This document shows, piece after piece, positions 35,356-47,010 of a DNA stretch of 64,000 nt (positions within the stretch are counted from its first letter, which is position 1; each line of letters begins with the position of its first letter). Position numbers and translations under genes: made by a program. The stretch comes from Morella rubra (lineage: Eukaryota; Streptophyta; Magnoliopsida; Fagales; Myricaceae). Below the pieces are notes generated by a model. That model made no database searches, was not told where the DNA came from, and saw only the letters and a program-made list of their open reading frames with translations. Location: NCBI GenBank assembly GCA_003952965.2, contig CM025851.1, forward strand, positions 12,287,048-12,351,047. Direction: 5' to 3'.

Positions 35356-35364
35356 TATATATAT
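35356..35364 (+). promoter_or_regulatory. TATA box of the SUP-type gene
   Basis: TATATATAT about 155 bases before the ATG is followed by a pyrimidine-rich leader (TCTCTCTCCCTCTCTCT, 35384-35400), typical of a plant core promoter. Confidence 0.5.
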
Positions 35365-35516
35365 CCTCCCCACCCCAGCCCATTCTCTCTCCCTCTCTCT
35401 ACTTGTAGGAGACGTTCTGCTCCTGCATTTTTTCCCTCTTTTCTGAACAATTTGATATCAGCTAGACTGTTATTGTTTTCTTGATCTTACTAGGTCTGCC
35501 TGAATCAAAAGCAAGC

Positions 35517-36203
35517 ATGGAGAGGAACAGCTTGAGCGACATGTTGAAAGACCACAGCATTGGTACGAGAGCCATTAAAGACTACATCAACAACAGTAAC
35601 AACATGCCTAAAGATTCAGTGAAGTTCGATAGCCAAAGCTCTGGAGATGACTTTGTTACTGGGTTTTCATGGCCTCCAAGATCTTACACATGTAGCTTCT
35701 GCAAAAGAGAATTCAGATCTGCTCAAGCTCTAGGTGGCCATATGAATGTCCACAGGAGAGACAGAGCCAGGCTGAGAGAGTCACCCCCAAGGGACGGTCA
35801 GTACCCCACTCTCAACCTCAGCTTCAACCCGAACCCTAACCCTAAGTCCTCATCTTCATCATCATCTCCTTCGCCAAGGCTCACACCATTCGCTTTGGCT
35901 TTACCTTCTTTAATTTCTCCCCCTCTTTCCAGCTCATTAACTTCACCATCTTCTACTTCTAGTGTGAAAAGATGGGGCTTAGTCGGTAGCCTATTTGATT
36001 CTTTGAGTCCCAAAAGCATGGATTTAACTAATATGAACAGGGACACGTCTTTTAATGGGTATGAAACATTTGATGGTTCCCAGCAACGAGATGAGTGCAT
36101 AATTGCGAAGAACCCTGAGATTGTCAGGTTAGACCTAGAGATTGGTGTTCTGGGAGACTCAAAGGAGGATATAGATTTGGAACTTCGCCTGGGATACTCT
36201 TAG
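35517..36203 (+). CDS. SUP: SUPERMAN-type C2H2 zinc-finger EAR repressor
   Basis: An intronless 228-residue protein. The stretch from [14 protein letters not shown] (49 on) through [18 protein letters not shown] matches Arabidopsis SUPERMAN as I remember it. It contains one C2H2 finger (Cys59, Cys62, His75, His79) and the basic region after it. A Ser/Pro-rich linker (about 98-150) and an SLSPKS segment follow. The C-terminus pairs LDLEIG with IDLELRLG (EAR motif 220-226), as in SUPERMAN. SUPERMAN is a nuclear repressor that restrains stamen-whorl identity at the flower's third/fourth whorl boundary. The ATG chosen gives MERNS, like the SUPERMAN start MERS. No in-frame ATG lies upstream. Confidence 0.92.
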   Translation: MERNSLSDMLKDHSIGTRAIKDYINNSNNMPKDSVKFDSQSSGDDFVTGFSWPPRSYTCSFCKREFRSAQALGGHMNVHRRDRARLRESPPRDGQYPTLNLSFNPNPNPKSSSSSSSPSPRLTPFALALPSLISPPLSSSLTSPSSTSSVKRWGLVGSLFDSLSPKSMDLTNMNRDTSFNGYETFDGSQQRDECIIAKNPEIVRLDLEIGVLGDSKEDIDLELRLGYS

Positions 36204-38650
36204 ATGATCTTTCTGAAAACCTTCGTTGGGGATAATTGCACCAGTACTTCGCCTTCTGAGAAGACAATATCGGGAGATATATTAAAGATATTTATTTGAT
36301 ATGAACGTGTTTCCACCGTATTCGCCATGTACTTCCTACTATATAGCTAATGTCTGTCTCAATCGTTTCCTGAAAGCACATATCATGCTCTTCTGAACTG
36401 AATTCGATCTCCCATCTCTTAAGAAAAATTATTACTGTTTCACGATCCGCAACGCGCGCATTTTCTTTTCGTTGTCTCTTGTTTCATTTTGTGCCTTATG
36501 GGTATTGTTAGGTTAACTGTCACTTAACAACATAAGCTGTTGCTTACTTAGAAACAAAAAGTAAAACTGCTTTAGTCGAGGACCTCTCACCCTCAGGTGA
36601 TTTTTCTTCCCAGAAAGACCAACTTTCTCTTCAATTTTTTTAGTAAGGAAGTATGACTAATGAAGGATGACGAACATGAAGATAAAGATAGATAAATGGA
36701 ATCAAAGGTCTTCCCGTCCAACCTAAATCGCTTCTAAGCAGCCAATTTATAAAAGGATTGTTAGAACCGTGGTAGACTGGAAGTCAGAAAGACATGGATG
36801 TTGTCACATGAGGAGTACTGAGATTGCATGATGATCGATGCATGGATTGCTATTGACAGTTGACTATAGTAGCTGCCCAAATAACTAATTAACAAAAGAA
36901 GATCAGTATAGAATATTAGTTGTATAACCTAACTAAATTGAATAGCAACTACAGTTACTTTTTTTTTTCTTGCAATATTTTAACCAAAGAATTAGTTCTA
37001 TAACCTAACTAAGATTCCATCTTCTGGGACTTTGAGCTACGACACAAGAAAGTTTTTATAATTAACAAAGATGAAAGTCTTACACCTTATGAATGACGCA
37101 AGAAGAATAACAATAAATACTTCTACACAGCCGCATGGGTTAATGCTCCTATGAAAATGTTTCACTCATATATGGTACGCTAGAAAACCATCATGAGATT
37201 GCTCAGTTGCTCTGTACGTACGAAGGCCGGATTTGAATTTGGTAATTATCTCCATGCACTCTCATGTTATATTTCACACTTTTTCCAATGCTGAAAGCTT
37301 CGTATCATTACCGAAACCAAGTTCCAACATTAATGTCTTCCCAGTTATTTAAAACCCCATAACGCCGTGGCAATTGTGTAGCCTTAAAAGCAAACGAAAA
37401 ACTTGTCAACAAACCATTAGTTACTCTTTCTGACTTAAGTTCCAACCGTTGGTATATATATAACACTGTCGTTTCATAATCTTGGTCGCTAGTTGCAAGA
37501 TTCATGAGTGCCAACTATACAATGCAGATCGAGTATAATTTTCATAGGAGATTGCAAAGAAAAGCTATGGTAGAAGTACTAAACAAGGTTCTTCGGTGTT
37601 GTCTCTCCCTCTTTCATATTCTCTCCTCTATTCAACAAGTATGTTACCTCATGACGCACTTTGAAAATGATTCTCCCCCTCGGGAACGTATGTTGTTCTA
37701 CCCCAACACAGATGATCATAGAACTACATTAATTGCATAGATCATAGTATCTACTTTATAGAGAGTACAGATCAAGATTAAAGCTGAGAGCAAAAAAAAC
37801 CAAGGAAAAGAGAAGTTAATGCAGATACATGCATGTAAGCATCTTTATCAATGGCGCCTCTGATTACCTATTACTGAGACTAGCTACCATGGTTGCCACA
37901 TAAATGATACATAAGTGAATCTGGATGCTTTTCCCGAAATCTGATGGTTTGCATGTTCCCGACAATGTCTGGATGTCAAAGATATGATGGCATTTCCTTA
38001 AACGGAATGGAAGTTTGGGTCAGTTCGAAGCATTACAGACAACTAAGAGACCCCACACTCTTTCCCAACATAGCACTCAGTCATCGCGACACTCGGACAG
38101 TACTTACGAACCACTGCCCCACCCCCAACCTCCACTTTTGAAATATATATATATATCTAATTACATCAAAAGGAATTACTGCTCCAAAAGCCACCGGTAA
38201 TTTATAGGCCCAGGTATATCATTTTTACCTGGAAGAATGGGATACCCCCCTGCAGGAGACGAAGCTAGCTAGTTATAAACTGTCTCTGGCCAGTTAGTAA
38301 ATCCCGGTCTAGTGATCTACTGCAATAAGAATATGGGTTAGCGATAAACGATCGAGTAAGGTTGGCCACAATTCAGAAGCAGATTTTGGTTTAGCTGGTC
38401 GTTCTTGTTAGGAATTTAATTGTTTTTGGCCACGTTAGTTTAGGCGCATAATGACTAATTTGTGGTCAGAGTATTTTGAAGAAGAATAAGCGACAAGAAG
38501 AAGAAGATCAAGAAAACGACGACGATGACGCATGACTACTCCATAAGTGTGCGGTTACAAATTTTCTTGCCATCATGAAGTAAACGAGATGGAACCTTGT
38601 ATATAATATTCAATTTACCGTATGAGGTTCTATGTTTCTTTTTAATCCAA
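36204..38650. other. Intergenic downstream of SUP
   Basis: I see no supported gene. A few sub-80-residue frames occur but none resembles a known protein or has splice support. Confidence 0.5.
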
Positions 38651-38653
38651 TTT

Positions 38654-38680
38654 CGTGCATTGCACGGATCAACTACTAGT
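38654..38680 (+). mobile_element. Helitron 3' terminus
   Basis: CGTGCATTGCACG forms a 5-bp-arm hairpin (38654-38666). It is followed ten bases later by CTAG (38676-38679) and T, the standard hairpin-plus-CTRR-T end of plant Helitrons. I could not place the 5' TC end, so the element length is unknown. Confidence 0.6.
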
Positions 38681-40763
38681 GATAATGAAATGGGCTCGAA
38701 ATAGCTTACCTAAGCCTAATTGTTTTCATTCATTTACATAACCTTTCACTAAAATATAAACAAAATTAATTTGACTTGGATTTTTTTTTTTTTAAAAAAA
38801 GAAAACACTAAAGATATTATTTGCAGCTAGCAATTTTAGATACCATCGTGACCAATAATTGTTTAAGATAGGTCAACGAATATTGCCCCGAAATAAAATA
38901 TGCTATATGTCAATAAATGTGGGTGAGATTTGTTGACCCCAGTGGTTAATTATGTTTTAATCAAGTCGCTCGTATTACGGTGTGAAAGATTTTGAGGGAC
39001 AGACTGCGTTAATTAATAGTTCCCATCCTGCTCTATTATACAACACTTGACTGATATCTTTGCTTTGAAATTATTCTCCAATCGCAACATGGACACCAGA
39101 TAGAGGTGTTCGGTCAAGTGAAGCGGTCATATATATGAGGTGTCCTAATAGCTCCAAGAGAACAATAAATGTAGGAGAGTTGAAGGAAGAGCTAGCAGAT
39201 CATCGATCGCCACATGCTTTCGCAATCATGAAGTACTGTACTGCAGGCCGCTTCCATTAAGTACTCAGATACTGATACACGAGCGACCGCTTGAACCTAA
39301 GGAAGAAGGGGCAGTACACCCACCGACGTCATGCATCGTTACCATTATGTATAAGCTCTTTGTTCAGAAATGCACGGAAACTGGTCGCAGATAAAAGCCT
39401 TTGCCCATGGCAATCAATTCGCTCCCCACTAGGACTTGGATTGTTTGCACTTGAGGGTATGGGAAGTCCAATTTTAGATTATTATTCCAAACAGGTCGTT
39501 CAAATCTACCTGTACAATATAAGAGATCACATTGCATGAAAACACTTGCATATCCAAGAAGGCCGTCCAGATAAAATAAGAACAAAGCAAAATATTTCCC
39601 GTCATGAGTTGCTCTCAATCCTCGTCGGAATCGTCCTTATTGGAAGTACGTTCTGTTTTTTTGTCATATGTCGTCACTTCTCATTTAGCACATGTCCGGA
39701 ACTGACAACAGCCAACGATTGATCTCGAAACCGTTCCTAAACTCATTGGCCGGGTTCAAGTTTTACAGCTCATGAAGTTTACATTAATTTGCCTGAAATT
39801 TCGAGAAAAATGCATCTATTTATGAATAGGTTCATAAAATCAACGCCCTATTGATTATGTGATGGGGATATTTATGATATTATGTCTGTTGTGACTACGA
39901 TTGAGTGACGTGTTCAATTCACCTTCTTCCTTGGAAAAGAGGGAAGAAAAAATGGGGGTAGTTTCCTATTCCCTTTGTCCATGCCATAAAGCCTCGGACC
40001 AGGTACTTCACAAACAGTCCTTTTACCTCAACGCGCAGCACTCAGCCTACTATATGTCTTGTAAACTCAGGAAAAAATGGTTCATATATAGATAGTATGT
40101 TCCAGTGTCTTTATTTCAAAGGCAAAAATAGAACAGTTTTTGGGGGAGTTCACATGGCAGCAGAGACCCAATTAAGACAACCATGCCAAAAAAAGGAGAG
40201 AACTGATATGTCACGCTTAAAGACTAAACAATAGGTTAGTAATTAAGAGAGTAAGGAAATGATGATCATGATCTATGCCGTAACGTGGAGGATTAGCGCT
40301 ATTAATGATTTTGAGGCGTCTGGCCTTTTCCCATCCCAGCTTGGATCTTATAAATAAAAGCAGGGGGCTAAAAATAATGGCAATCGCGGAATGGGAGCAG
40401 GCCAGTACAAAATGGGGCCTCACACGTGGAGTGTGAAAGTTGAGAGAAAGGAGGGAGGACAAATGGAATGGTGTTAAGCTGCCCAAGGGACATTTTTGGT
40501 GAAAGTGGAAGAGATGGGGGAGAGCATGGCATAAAGGAACCCAGTCGGCGCTTATTGCTTTCTTCCTCACATGCACTTCATTCATTCACTCACTCCCTTG
40601 ATTGTGGATTTATAGCTTTCGACACGTACGTACCCTGACATCACATAACTATTCAGTTTTACGTACTTCTTTTTGTTCTTTGGCAATATATATATATATT
40701 GTTAAGAGTACAAAACAAAAATTAAAATAAAAGACATATATCCATGTGTATTAGGACCAGTTC

Positions 40764-40767
<4 letters not shown>
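38681..40767. other. Intergenic, no supported gene
   Basis: AT-rich DNA with short unsupported frames on both strands. Nothing I can assign. Confidence 0.45.

Positions 40768-40795
<28 letters not shown>
40768..40795. repeat. (TA)n microsatellite
   Basis: About fourteen uninterrupted TA units. Confidence 0.9.
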
Positions 40796-40799
<4 letters not shown>

Positions 40800-41031
40800 T
40801 ACAGGTAGTAGCCATTATATACACAATATTAATAGAGTTTATAAATGGAATTTAATTATAATTAATTATAATTTTTTTAAGTTTATTTAATTAAAAAAAT
40901 TATAAATATAACTCTTTTGGAGAAGTTTCATATTGGGGTCTTTGGTTTATTAATTTACAACTTGAGCAACTTGAGGGTACATTGGATGCATCTGTGGCGC
41001 TTGCAGGCTTATTCTTAAGATGCTATATTAA

Positions 41032-41081
41032 TTGAACTCGTAGTTGCCTTAGAAAAAAAAAAATTTGAACTCGTAGTTGCC
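41032..41081 (+). repeat. Poly(A) micro-insertion between 17-bp direct repeats
   Basis: TTGAACTCGTAGTTGCC occurs at 41032-41048 and 41065-41081. Only TTAG plus an A-run lies between. It is the same layout as at 25088, with a similar AG-A(n) insert. Confidence 0.7.
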
Positions 41082-41450
41082 ACAGTCGAGCTATTGGGCT
41101 AAAAATTTAAATCACGTCTCATCATGGCATATTACTTTGGGAACATATAATTACAGCTGACAACAATTCGATCTGAGGCCTCAAGATATCATGTAATATC
41201 CTAGAAATTAAGAAGCCATATCCAAGTCAGGCCCAGCCCCAAAATTTTCGAAACAATCTCCGAGGTTTCCACCTGCCCCATATATGACCTCATTTCATCA
41301 CATGTGGCAGGTGATCTCAGGCCCAACAAACAGATCATGAAAAGACAAGTAGTAACGACAAGGATGATGGTAGTGTCATGTTATTTGCTGGTTTTCGACC
41401 AAACTCAGATTTGGGATTTTCTTTTTACAAAGAATATAGTGGTATTCATT

Positions 41451-41472
41451 ATAATAATAATAATAATAATAA
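41451..41472. repeat. (ATA)n trinucleotide microsatellite
   Basis: Seven perfect ATA units. Confidence 0.85.
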
Positions 41473-41524
41473 TCAAACTCTCAAAATTCTTCTCTTTTCG
41501 AAAATATCTAAGGCGAATAAACCT

Positions 41525-41925
41525 ACAACAATGTGAGAGAACTGCTCTTGGTCGAGAATCATTTGGGAGCAATGGTGATCAACGTGTTGTCACAGACAAA
41601 TTGGAACTCACAGTGAAGTATTCGCTAGATGATCATGGTTATAATTGCTACGTGGAGCATTGAAGTGGACGGTGATTTGATCTGCCACGACCGTTATCGG
41701 AGACTGTGGTAAGGCGAAACTGAAGTACAACAATGTGAAGAGAATGTGCTGCAAGCTTGGTCGAGAATCATTTGTGGAAGCAATGGTGTATCTGGAAACT
41801 CGTGTTGAGGATGATCGACAGAATTGGTCACAGTAAGGTTCGAGATGAACTCCATATATACGTGGAGCATGAAGTGGACGTACTAGATTTATTGCCACCC
41901 GATACAGACTGTGGTCAATGATTGA
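41525..41925 (+). repeat. Two imperfect ~200-bp direct repeats
   Basis: Copies begin at 41525 and 41727 with ACAACAATGTGA, and both contain GGTCGAGAATCATTTG, ACGTGGAGCAT and GAAGTGGACG in order. The offset is about 202 bases. Confidence 0.7.
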
Positions 41926-41943
41926 GAGATGGATTGATTGGGA

Positions 41944-42062
41944 GATGGGCAGAAAGATTGGGTGAAGGATCAGGATTGAGAGATGGGCAGGGTGAGAGAT
42001 TGGGAGATGGGTAGGGTGAGAGATTGGGAGATGGGTAGGGTGAGGGCTTGAGGGATGCATTG
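41944..42062 (+). repeat. ~22-bp minisatellite in the transposase 5' region
   Basis: Units resembling GGTGAGAGATTGGGAGATGG recur about five times. They would encode a GERLGDG-like repeat if read with the transposase. Confidence 0.75.
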
Positions 42063-43338
42063 GGTGAGGACTTGGGAAGGAATGAGGGTGTTGTAACGGA
42101 CTCTGAAGTTGGGTCTGAAAATAGTGGTTATGATTATGAAACTGAACATGCAGATTGAGTGACATGTACGACACTGATGAAGATGAAGAAGGGTTACCTG
42201 AACTGTATTCATTAGGGAATGATGTAGACTATGACTTAGAAGAAGAATTTTCAGAGGATTCTGTTAGTGAAGGTGCTGATAATGGGAAGGGGAAGAAGGT
42301 GGCAAAGAAGAGGGCATCTGCAAGTACAGAGAGGGAGCCCCCATCTCAAACCGAGGCAACTGCATCTCAACGCAAAGATGCTGTTGACTGGTTTGGTTAT
42401 AGTGGTAGAGCGGAGAACGTGCCCAAGGATGGGGCTTATAACGGAGTCATATTAGAGGAAGTTGGCAGCACAAGTGAAAATGCAGGCTCTGATAGTGACC
42501 ATCATCCCAGGATACGATATGCTGAATTTTGTAAGGATGACCTGACAAGACCAATTCAAATGGTAAATAGGCTGAATTTCAGAGATGTTGCACTTTTCAA
42601 GGAAGCTCTAAAGCTTTATGCCATTCAAAGAAATTTGACTACCGTTTTCTAAGAACGACAAATTGCGGTGAGGGCTAAATGCAAGGCCGTCATGTCCTTG
42701 GATGATTCAAGCATCATGGATGAATCTAACCAAAGATTCATTTCAGGTTAAGACTATGGTGAAGGAACATAATTGTGGAGTTCACCATAAAAATACGAAG
42801 CTTAGTCATCGTTTCAGCGCTGCTCACTATCTTGAACAGATTCGAGACAACCCGAATCTACCTCCCACAGCATTGGGCAACCAGATTAGAAGGGATTTCC
42901 AAGTTCAAGTGTCAAAGAACCACATGTATAGAGCAAAGAAACTTGGATTGGAGATGGTGTATGGAAAACATGCTGAGCAGTACAATTACATCTTCGACTA
43001 CGGGGAAGCCCTATATAAATGGAATCCCGGGAGTTGTGTGAAAGTGCAAAGGGAGGGTGTATTTTTCCAGGATGTATGTGAGGTTGGATGCGTGCAAACG
43101 TGGGATTTATAAATGGCTGTAGACCTGTTATTTGTGGATGGGTGTCATCTCAAAGGACCACTTGGTGGTCAGCTTTTGTGTGCTGTGGGGAAGGACGCAA
43201 TGATGATATGTATCCCTTGCAGTGGCTGTGGTGGAGACGGAGTGTCGCATGTCATGGACATGGTTTCTGACAATATTGTTGGAGGATATTGGGTTGGAGG
43301 ATACACGTTTTTGGACCTGGATGTCTGATAGACAAAAG

Positions 43339-44154
43339 GTACCTCAAAACTTTTATGATTACGTGAAGCTTATTTGGGTTTAATTAGCTTATGATCCATT
43401 TCATGATATTTATTTTATCTCTGAAAAATGCACATTTCATGAGGACTCAGCTCTACAGCTCAAGTCTGAACTATGAAATAATACACACGACTCAAAACAT
43501 GTAGTATGGAATCAAAATTTTATGTAGGAGATTAAAAAATAAGAAAAAACTATTGGTGTCCTTAAAACATAAGTCCTCCACTAGTAACATAGGGTGTATA
43601 CTTTTATTTTCTCAAATTTATTAGAAAAACTATACTCTAAGAATTTATTCAAGAAAGAAGCTCACACTCCCATGAGGTTCTCAAAATCTCACTCTCCATG
43701 GTTGCATCGGAAGGTAGCCAAGTGAATAAAGTGGCTTTTGACATAAATCTTGCTCTTTCTAGGAAAGTGGCTTTCATACAAATTGTGTCTGACACTTAGC
43801 ATGGGGACAAAGTAGTTCTTGCAATAAACTCATTCTGATGTCCTAGAAGTAATTCAATAAAGCCAAACGGGTATCAAGATCTCACTCATACAAGCTTCAT
43901 CCAGTTTCTTGTTGCAATAAGTAGAATTTTTACTTTGAAAATTAAAAATTTTGAGATCATTATGAGCCATTCATGTTCTAACCTCCGAAAATTTCAAAAG
44001 GTTTGAGTTTTTTACGGCAAGCATATTTGGAATGGTTTTCTAAACAAAGAATTGATGATTTCATGTGATGGTTTAGTGCTAATATGAAAGACTGTGGTTT
44101 ATTGAAGTTGTTGCAATCAGTGCTTATTTGAACTGAATATGTTGGCTGAAATAG
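43339..44154 (+). other. Intron within the MULE transposase remnant
   Basis: GACAAAAG|GTACCT and GAAATAG|GGTCTT flank 816 non-coding bases. Removing them joins SDRQK to GL(R)DTFEA, the conserved order in MULE transposases, so this is an ancestral intron and not an insertion. Confidence 0.75.
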
Positions 44155-45439
44155 GGTCTTCGTGATACCTTTGAGGCACTATAACCAGATGCCGAGCAGC
44201 GCCATTGTCTGAGACATTTACATGTCAATGTGAAGAGTAAAGGGTACAGAGGGAAGGTCATCAAGGGCGAGTTGGAATCCGCTGCTCGGGCATATACTCG
44301 TGCCAAGTTTGACCATCATATGCAAGCCATCAAAGGGATCAATCCAGATTGCTTTATCTACTTGGAAAAAATTAATCCTAAAGGCTGGTCCAGGCATGCA
44401 TTCCGGACAGCCAGCAAATGCAATACGTTATTGAATAATATCGTCGAGTCATTTAACTCCTAGATAAAGGATGTAAGGGACAAACCAATTTTGACAATGT
44501 TAGAGCAGATAAGACGTCAACTATTGAATCGGTTTGTGGCGAAACAGGCTGGGATTCAGAACGCAACTTGGACCATATGCCCGAGGATTAGAGCTAAACT
44601 TGAAAGGGATAAGAGCAATTCCAGATACTGTCTTTGTAGCTAGATTGATGGGGACGTTCTGGAGGTTGAGCCATTGCATGACTCATGAAAGCTTGTCAAC
44701 GTCGGAACTATAGAGTGCTCGTGTGACAGGTGGCAATTGAATGAGATCCCATACTCCCATGCTTGTGCAGCAATATACTACGAGAGGCGGGTCCTCGAGG
44801 ATAATGTGGATGCTCGCTATCGCTTGGACGCGTACAAGCTATGTTACATAGCTGCCATTTATTCAATGTCTGAATCTGATATGTGGCCACATGCTGACAA
44901 TGATCAACCTGAACCACCACAAATTATGGTGGCACCTGGGAGGCCCAAGAAAGCAAGAATATGAGCGGAGGGTGAGCCACAAAATTCGTACCGGGTCACT
45001 CGAGCTAGATATGACATTCAGTGTGGGAAATGTGGAATGTCAGGCCATAACGTGCGCTCATGCAAGAAACCTGACAATCCCAATCGTCGAATATAACCCA
45101 GTAAGAAAAAGAGAAACCCCGAGGTACATGCTGCAATTTCTATGATTACTTACAATTTTTTAATCCTAGGACAACCTTAACATAAACCATGTATATGCTA
45201 ACTTACAAATTTTTTTTATTTGAATGTAGGGTACTCCGCATAACGGAGAAACTGGAGCATTCGAAACTGTTGGGACATCTGGAATTGCTGGAACATCACA
45301 AACTGCTGGGGATAGAACACCACAACTTGCTAGAACCACTACACGCAAAAGGCGAGGGACGCAAGCGAATGTTCAGGTAAATACAATTCTTGATTTCCAA
45401 TTGGTTCTATCTGAGTACCCATTTAACTCTGGTGGTCAT

Positions 45440-45829
45440 TTATGCAAAAATCTGAGCAACCCACTACCGTGACCAGGGTAAAACTTATATATACAAGCAC
45501 TGAACTATATAGCTTCACTTATAACATGTTTTTAATAAAATATTTATTGTATGCATGTAGGGAAGTTCCTAACCACCTACATTACCTCGTATATCACCGC
45601 ATAAGAAATCAAGCGCACAAACTAACCTCGGATCTAAGCAACCAAATGTTGTGACCTAGGTAAAACTTATATTTAAAATTTCTGAATTATATAGCTTAAC
45701 TTTTAACATGTGATTAATATATGCTAATTAATTATTTGATTGCAGGAAAGTTCCCAACCACCTACACTACCCCGCAGATCACCGCGCAAGAAATCCAGTA
45801 CCACACCAGTTGTTAGAGCCACTCAATGA
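45440..45829 (+). repeat. Duplicated C-terminal exon-intron block of the MULE gene
   Basis: Two blocks of about 190 bp each carry GGTAAAACTTATAT, ATATAGCTT(C/A)ACTT, AACATG and a GTTCC(T/C)AACCACCTACA exon piece. The later copy keeps the readable PTLPRRSPRKKS end. The earlier copy is decayed (LHYLVYHRIRNQ in the shifted frame). Confidence 0.65.
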
Positions 45830-46523
45830 TAAGTAGCATGTGGAAGACACCATTTTTGATGTTGTTCTGTGAAGTCATTTTGTGAAACTGGATGTTATGT
45901 ATTTTGATGGGCATGTATTTTGATGGCTACTATGTATTTTGAAGCTTATTGTATTGGAGAACTTACTCTGATGTAGTGCTTAGATTGGTAGATGGATGAT
46001 GGGGACTGAATTGTTTATGTGAAATTGAGTATGGAAGGGTAAAATCAATCTGAGTATGGAATGGGTAAATTGTATTTTGAGTTTGACAATATATTGAGTA
46101 TGGAAGGGTGAATTGTTTATGTAGTTTGGAGCATTATTTTGAGTATGGAATGGATTTATGCTACTGAATCTTTATTTTGAGTTTGACAATGTAAAATTTA
46201 TGGAAAAATATTGTGCCATATGTTCTAGTATTATGGAAAAACATTGGATTCGGCTTATGCACTCAAGTTAGGAATTTTGCATTCATTTGGAAGGCTCATT
46301 TTGTACTCATTTGGAAGGCTCATTTTTTACCCGCTGATAGGAATTGTTTTGATTAGTGTGATAATGCAAAAGACTGCTTCGGGTATTGTATATTTCAATC
46401 TCCAAATAACTGAAAAAGTAAGCTCACATTCACAATAACAGGTTCCATACACAATAAGGGTCCAAACACATTAGGTCCATACACATTACAACATGAACAA
46501 TGAGAACAAACTACAACAACACC
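45830..46523 (+). other. MULE-internal 3' region with short repeats
   Basis: There is no coding beyond the transposase stop. GAGTATGGAA(G/T)GG motifs recur at 46028-46150, and a 24-bp direct repeat (TCATTTGGAAGGCTCATTTT) occurs at 46278-46327. Confidence 0.55.
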
Positions 46524-46528
46524 TACCT
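46524..46528 (+). repeat. Target-site duplication CTACC (5' side)
   Basis: CTACC directly before TGTAACACCCC is repeated at 50032-50036 after the LTR. Confidence 0.88.
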
Positions 46529-46639
46529 GTAACACCCCTCCCTTGTTTAATATAATTTTATGTATAAGTTATAATAGTTGTGCTCATATGAAATATTTTT
46601 CCTTGTATTTGCTTTTACTAGGGTCTGACAGGGCAGGTG

Positions 46640-47010
46640 CTTGAGTGCTTGGGAAAAAAATTCCCGGGGTAATTGAGTTTTGAGGTCGGGGTACTTGAGT
46701 TTTAAATCCCAGGGTTATTGGATTGAAATGCCTAGGGTTATTGGAGTGAAAATGCTTGGGGTCACCGAGTAGGATATGCTCAAGGTCACCAAGTATTCAA
46801 GTCCCGGAGTGTATTGAGTGCCCGGGGAAAATCTTCCCAGGGTAAATGGGGGTATGGGGGCTGAATTCCCGGGATGACCGAGAGCAGTATGCCCGGGTGT
46901 TTTGAGACCCGAGCTCAGGGTAGCTAAGAACAAAATGCCCGGGGCATCTGAATGTTTCATGCCCGGGGTTATTTGAGAGTTGACTGCCCGGGGCTTATTT
47001 TTTAGCCGCG
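46640..47010 (+). repeat. First CCCGGG-rich array of the LTR
   Basis: About fifteen degenerate ~25-bp units carry cores such as TGCCCGGGG, TTCCCGGGG or TCCCAGGGT followed by TTGAGT- or ACCGAG-like spacers. This array differs in spacer sequence from the second array at 47827-48311. Confidence 0.75.

Larger units (their letters stand above)
42155..45829 (+). pseudogene. MuDR-type (MULE) transposase, broken
   Basis: Pieces in order give a full MULE transposase plan. They are an acidic N-terminus, a MuDR DNA-binding segment (NRLNFRDVALFKEALKLY), a middle region (VKEHNCGVHH, RDNPNLPPTALGNQIRRDF), the first catalytic aspartate in VDGCHLKGPLGG (43137-43139), SDRQK joined by an 816-bp intron to GLRDTFEAL, then HLHVNVKSKGYRGK. 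A SWIM finger (CSCDRW..IPYSHACA, near 44713-44770), a CCHC knuckle (CGKCGMSGHNVRSC, near 45022) and a PRRSPRKKS tail ending at TGA 45827 complete it. Frameshifts and stops occur near 42165, 42650, 43100-43135, 44461 and 44700, so no active enzyme is made. Such proteins cut and join DNA and also gave rise to FAR1/FHY3 regulators. Degradation argues against a domesticated gene. Confidence 0.88.
41525..46528 (+). mobile_element. Proximal part of a MULE (transposase side)
   Basis: This stretch carries the MULE transposase remnant and runs to the solo-LTR insertion point. Once the LTR is removed it is contiguous with the GRF-gene segment that follows. The left edge is set by an imperfect ~200-bp tandem duplication. 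I found no terminal inverted repeat there, so the true left end is uncertain. Confidence 0.5.

Noticed and set aside
40217-40585. 122-codon minus-strand frame
   Set aside because: It has no similarity I can recognise and no promoter or intron signals. Probably chance.
41200-41525. Left terminal inverted repeat of the MULE
   Set aside because: I looked for the complement of the 5160-5220 end (GGTCCTGGGGTTTGGAC) and did not find it, so no TIR pair is claimed.
43339-44154. Insertion of foreign DNA in the MULE transposase
   Set aside because: The GT...AG edges and the restored SDRQK-GL join show it is an intron.
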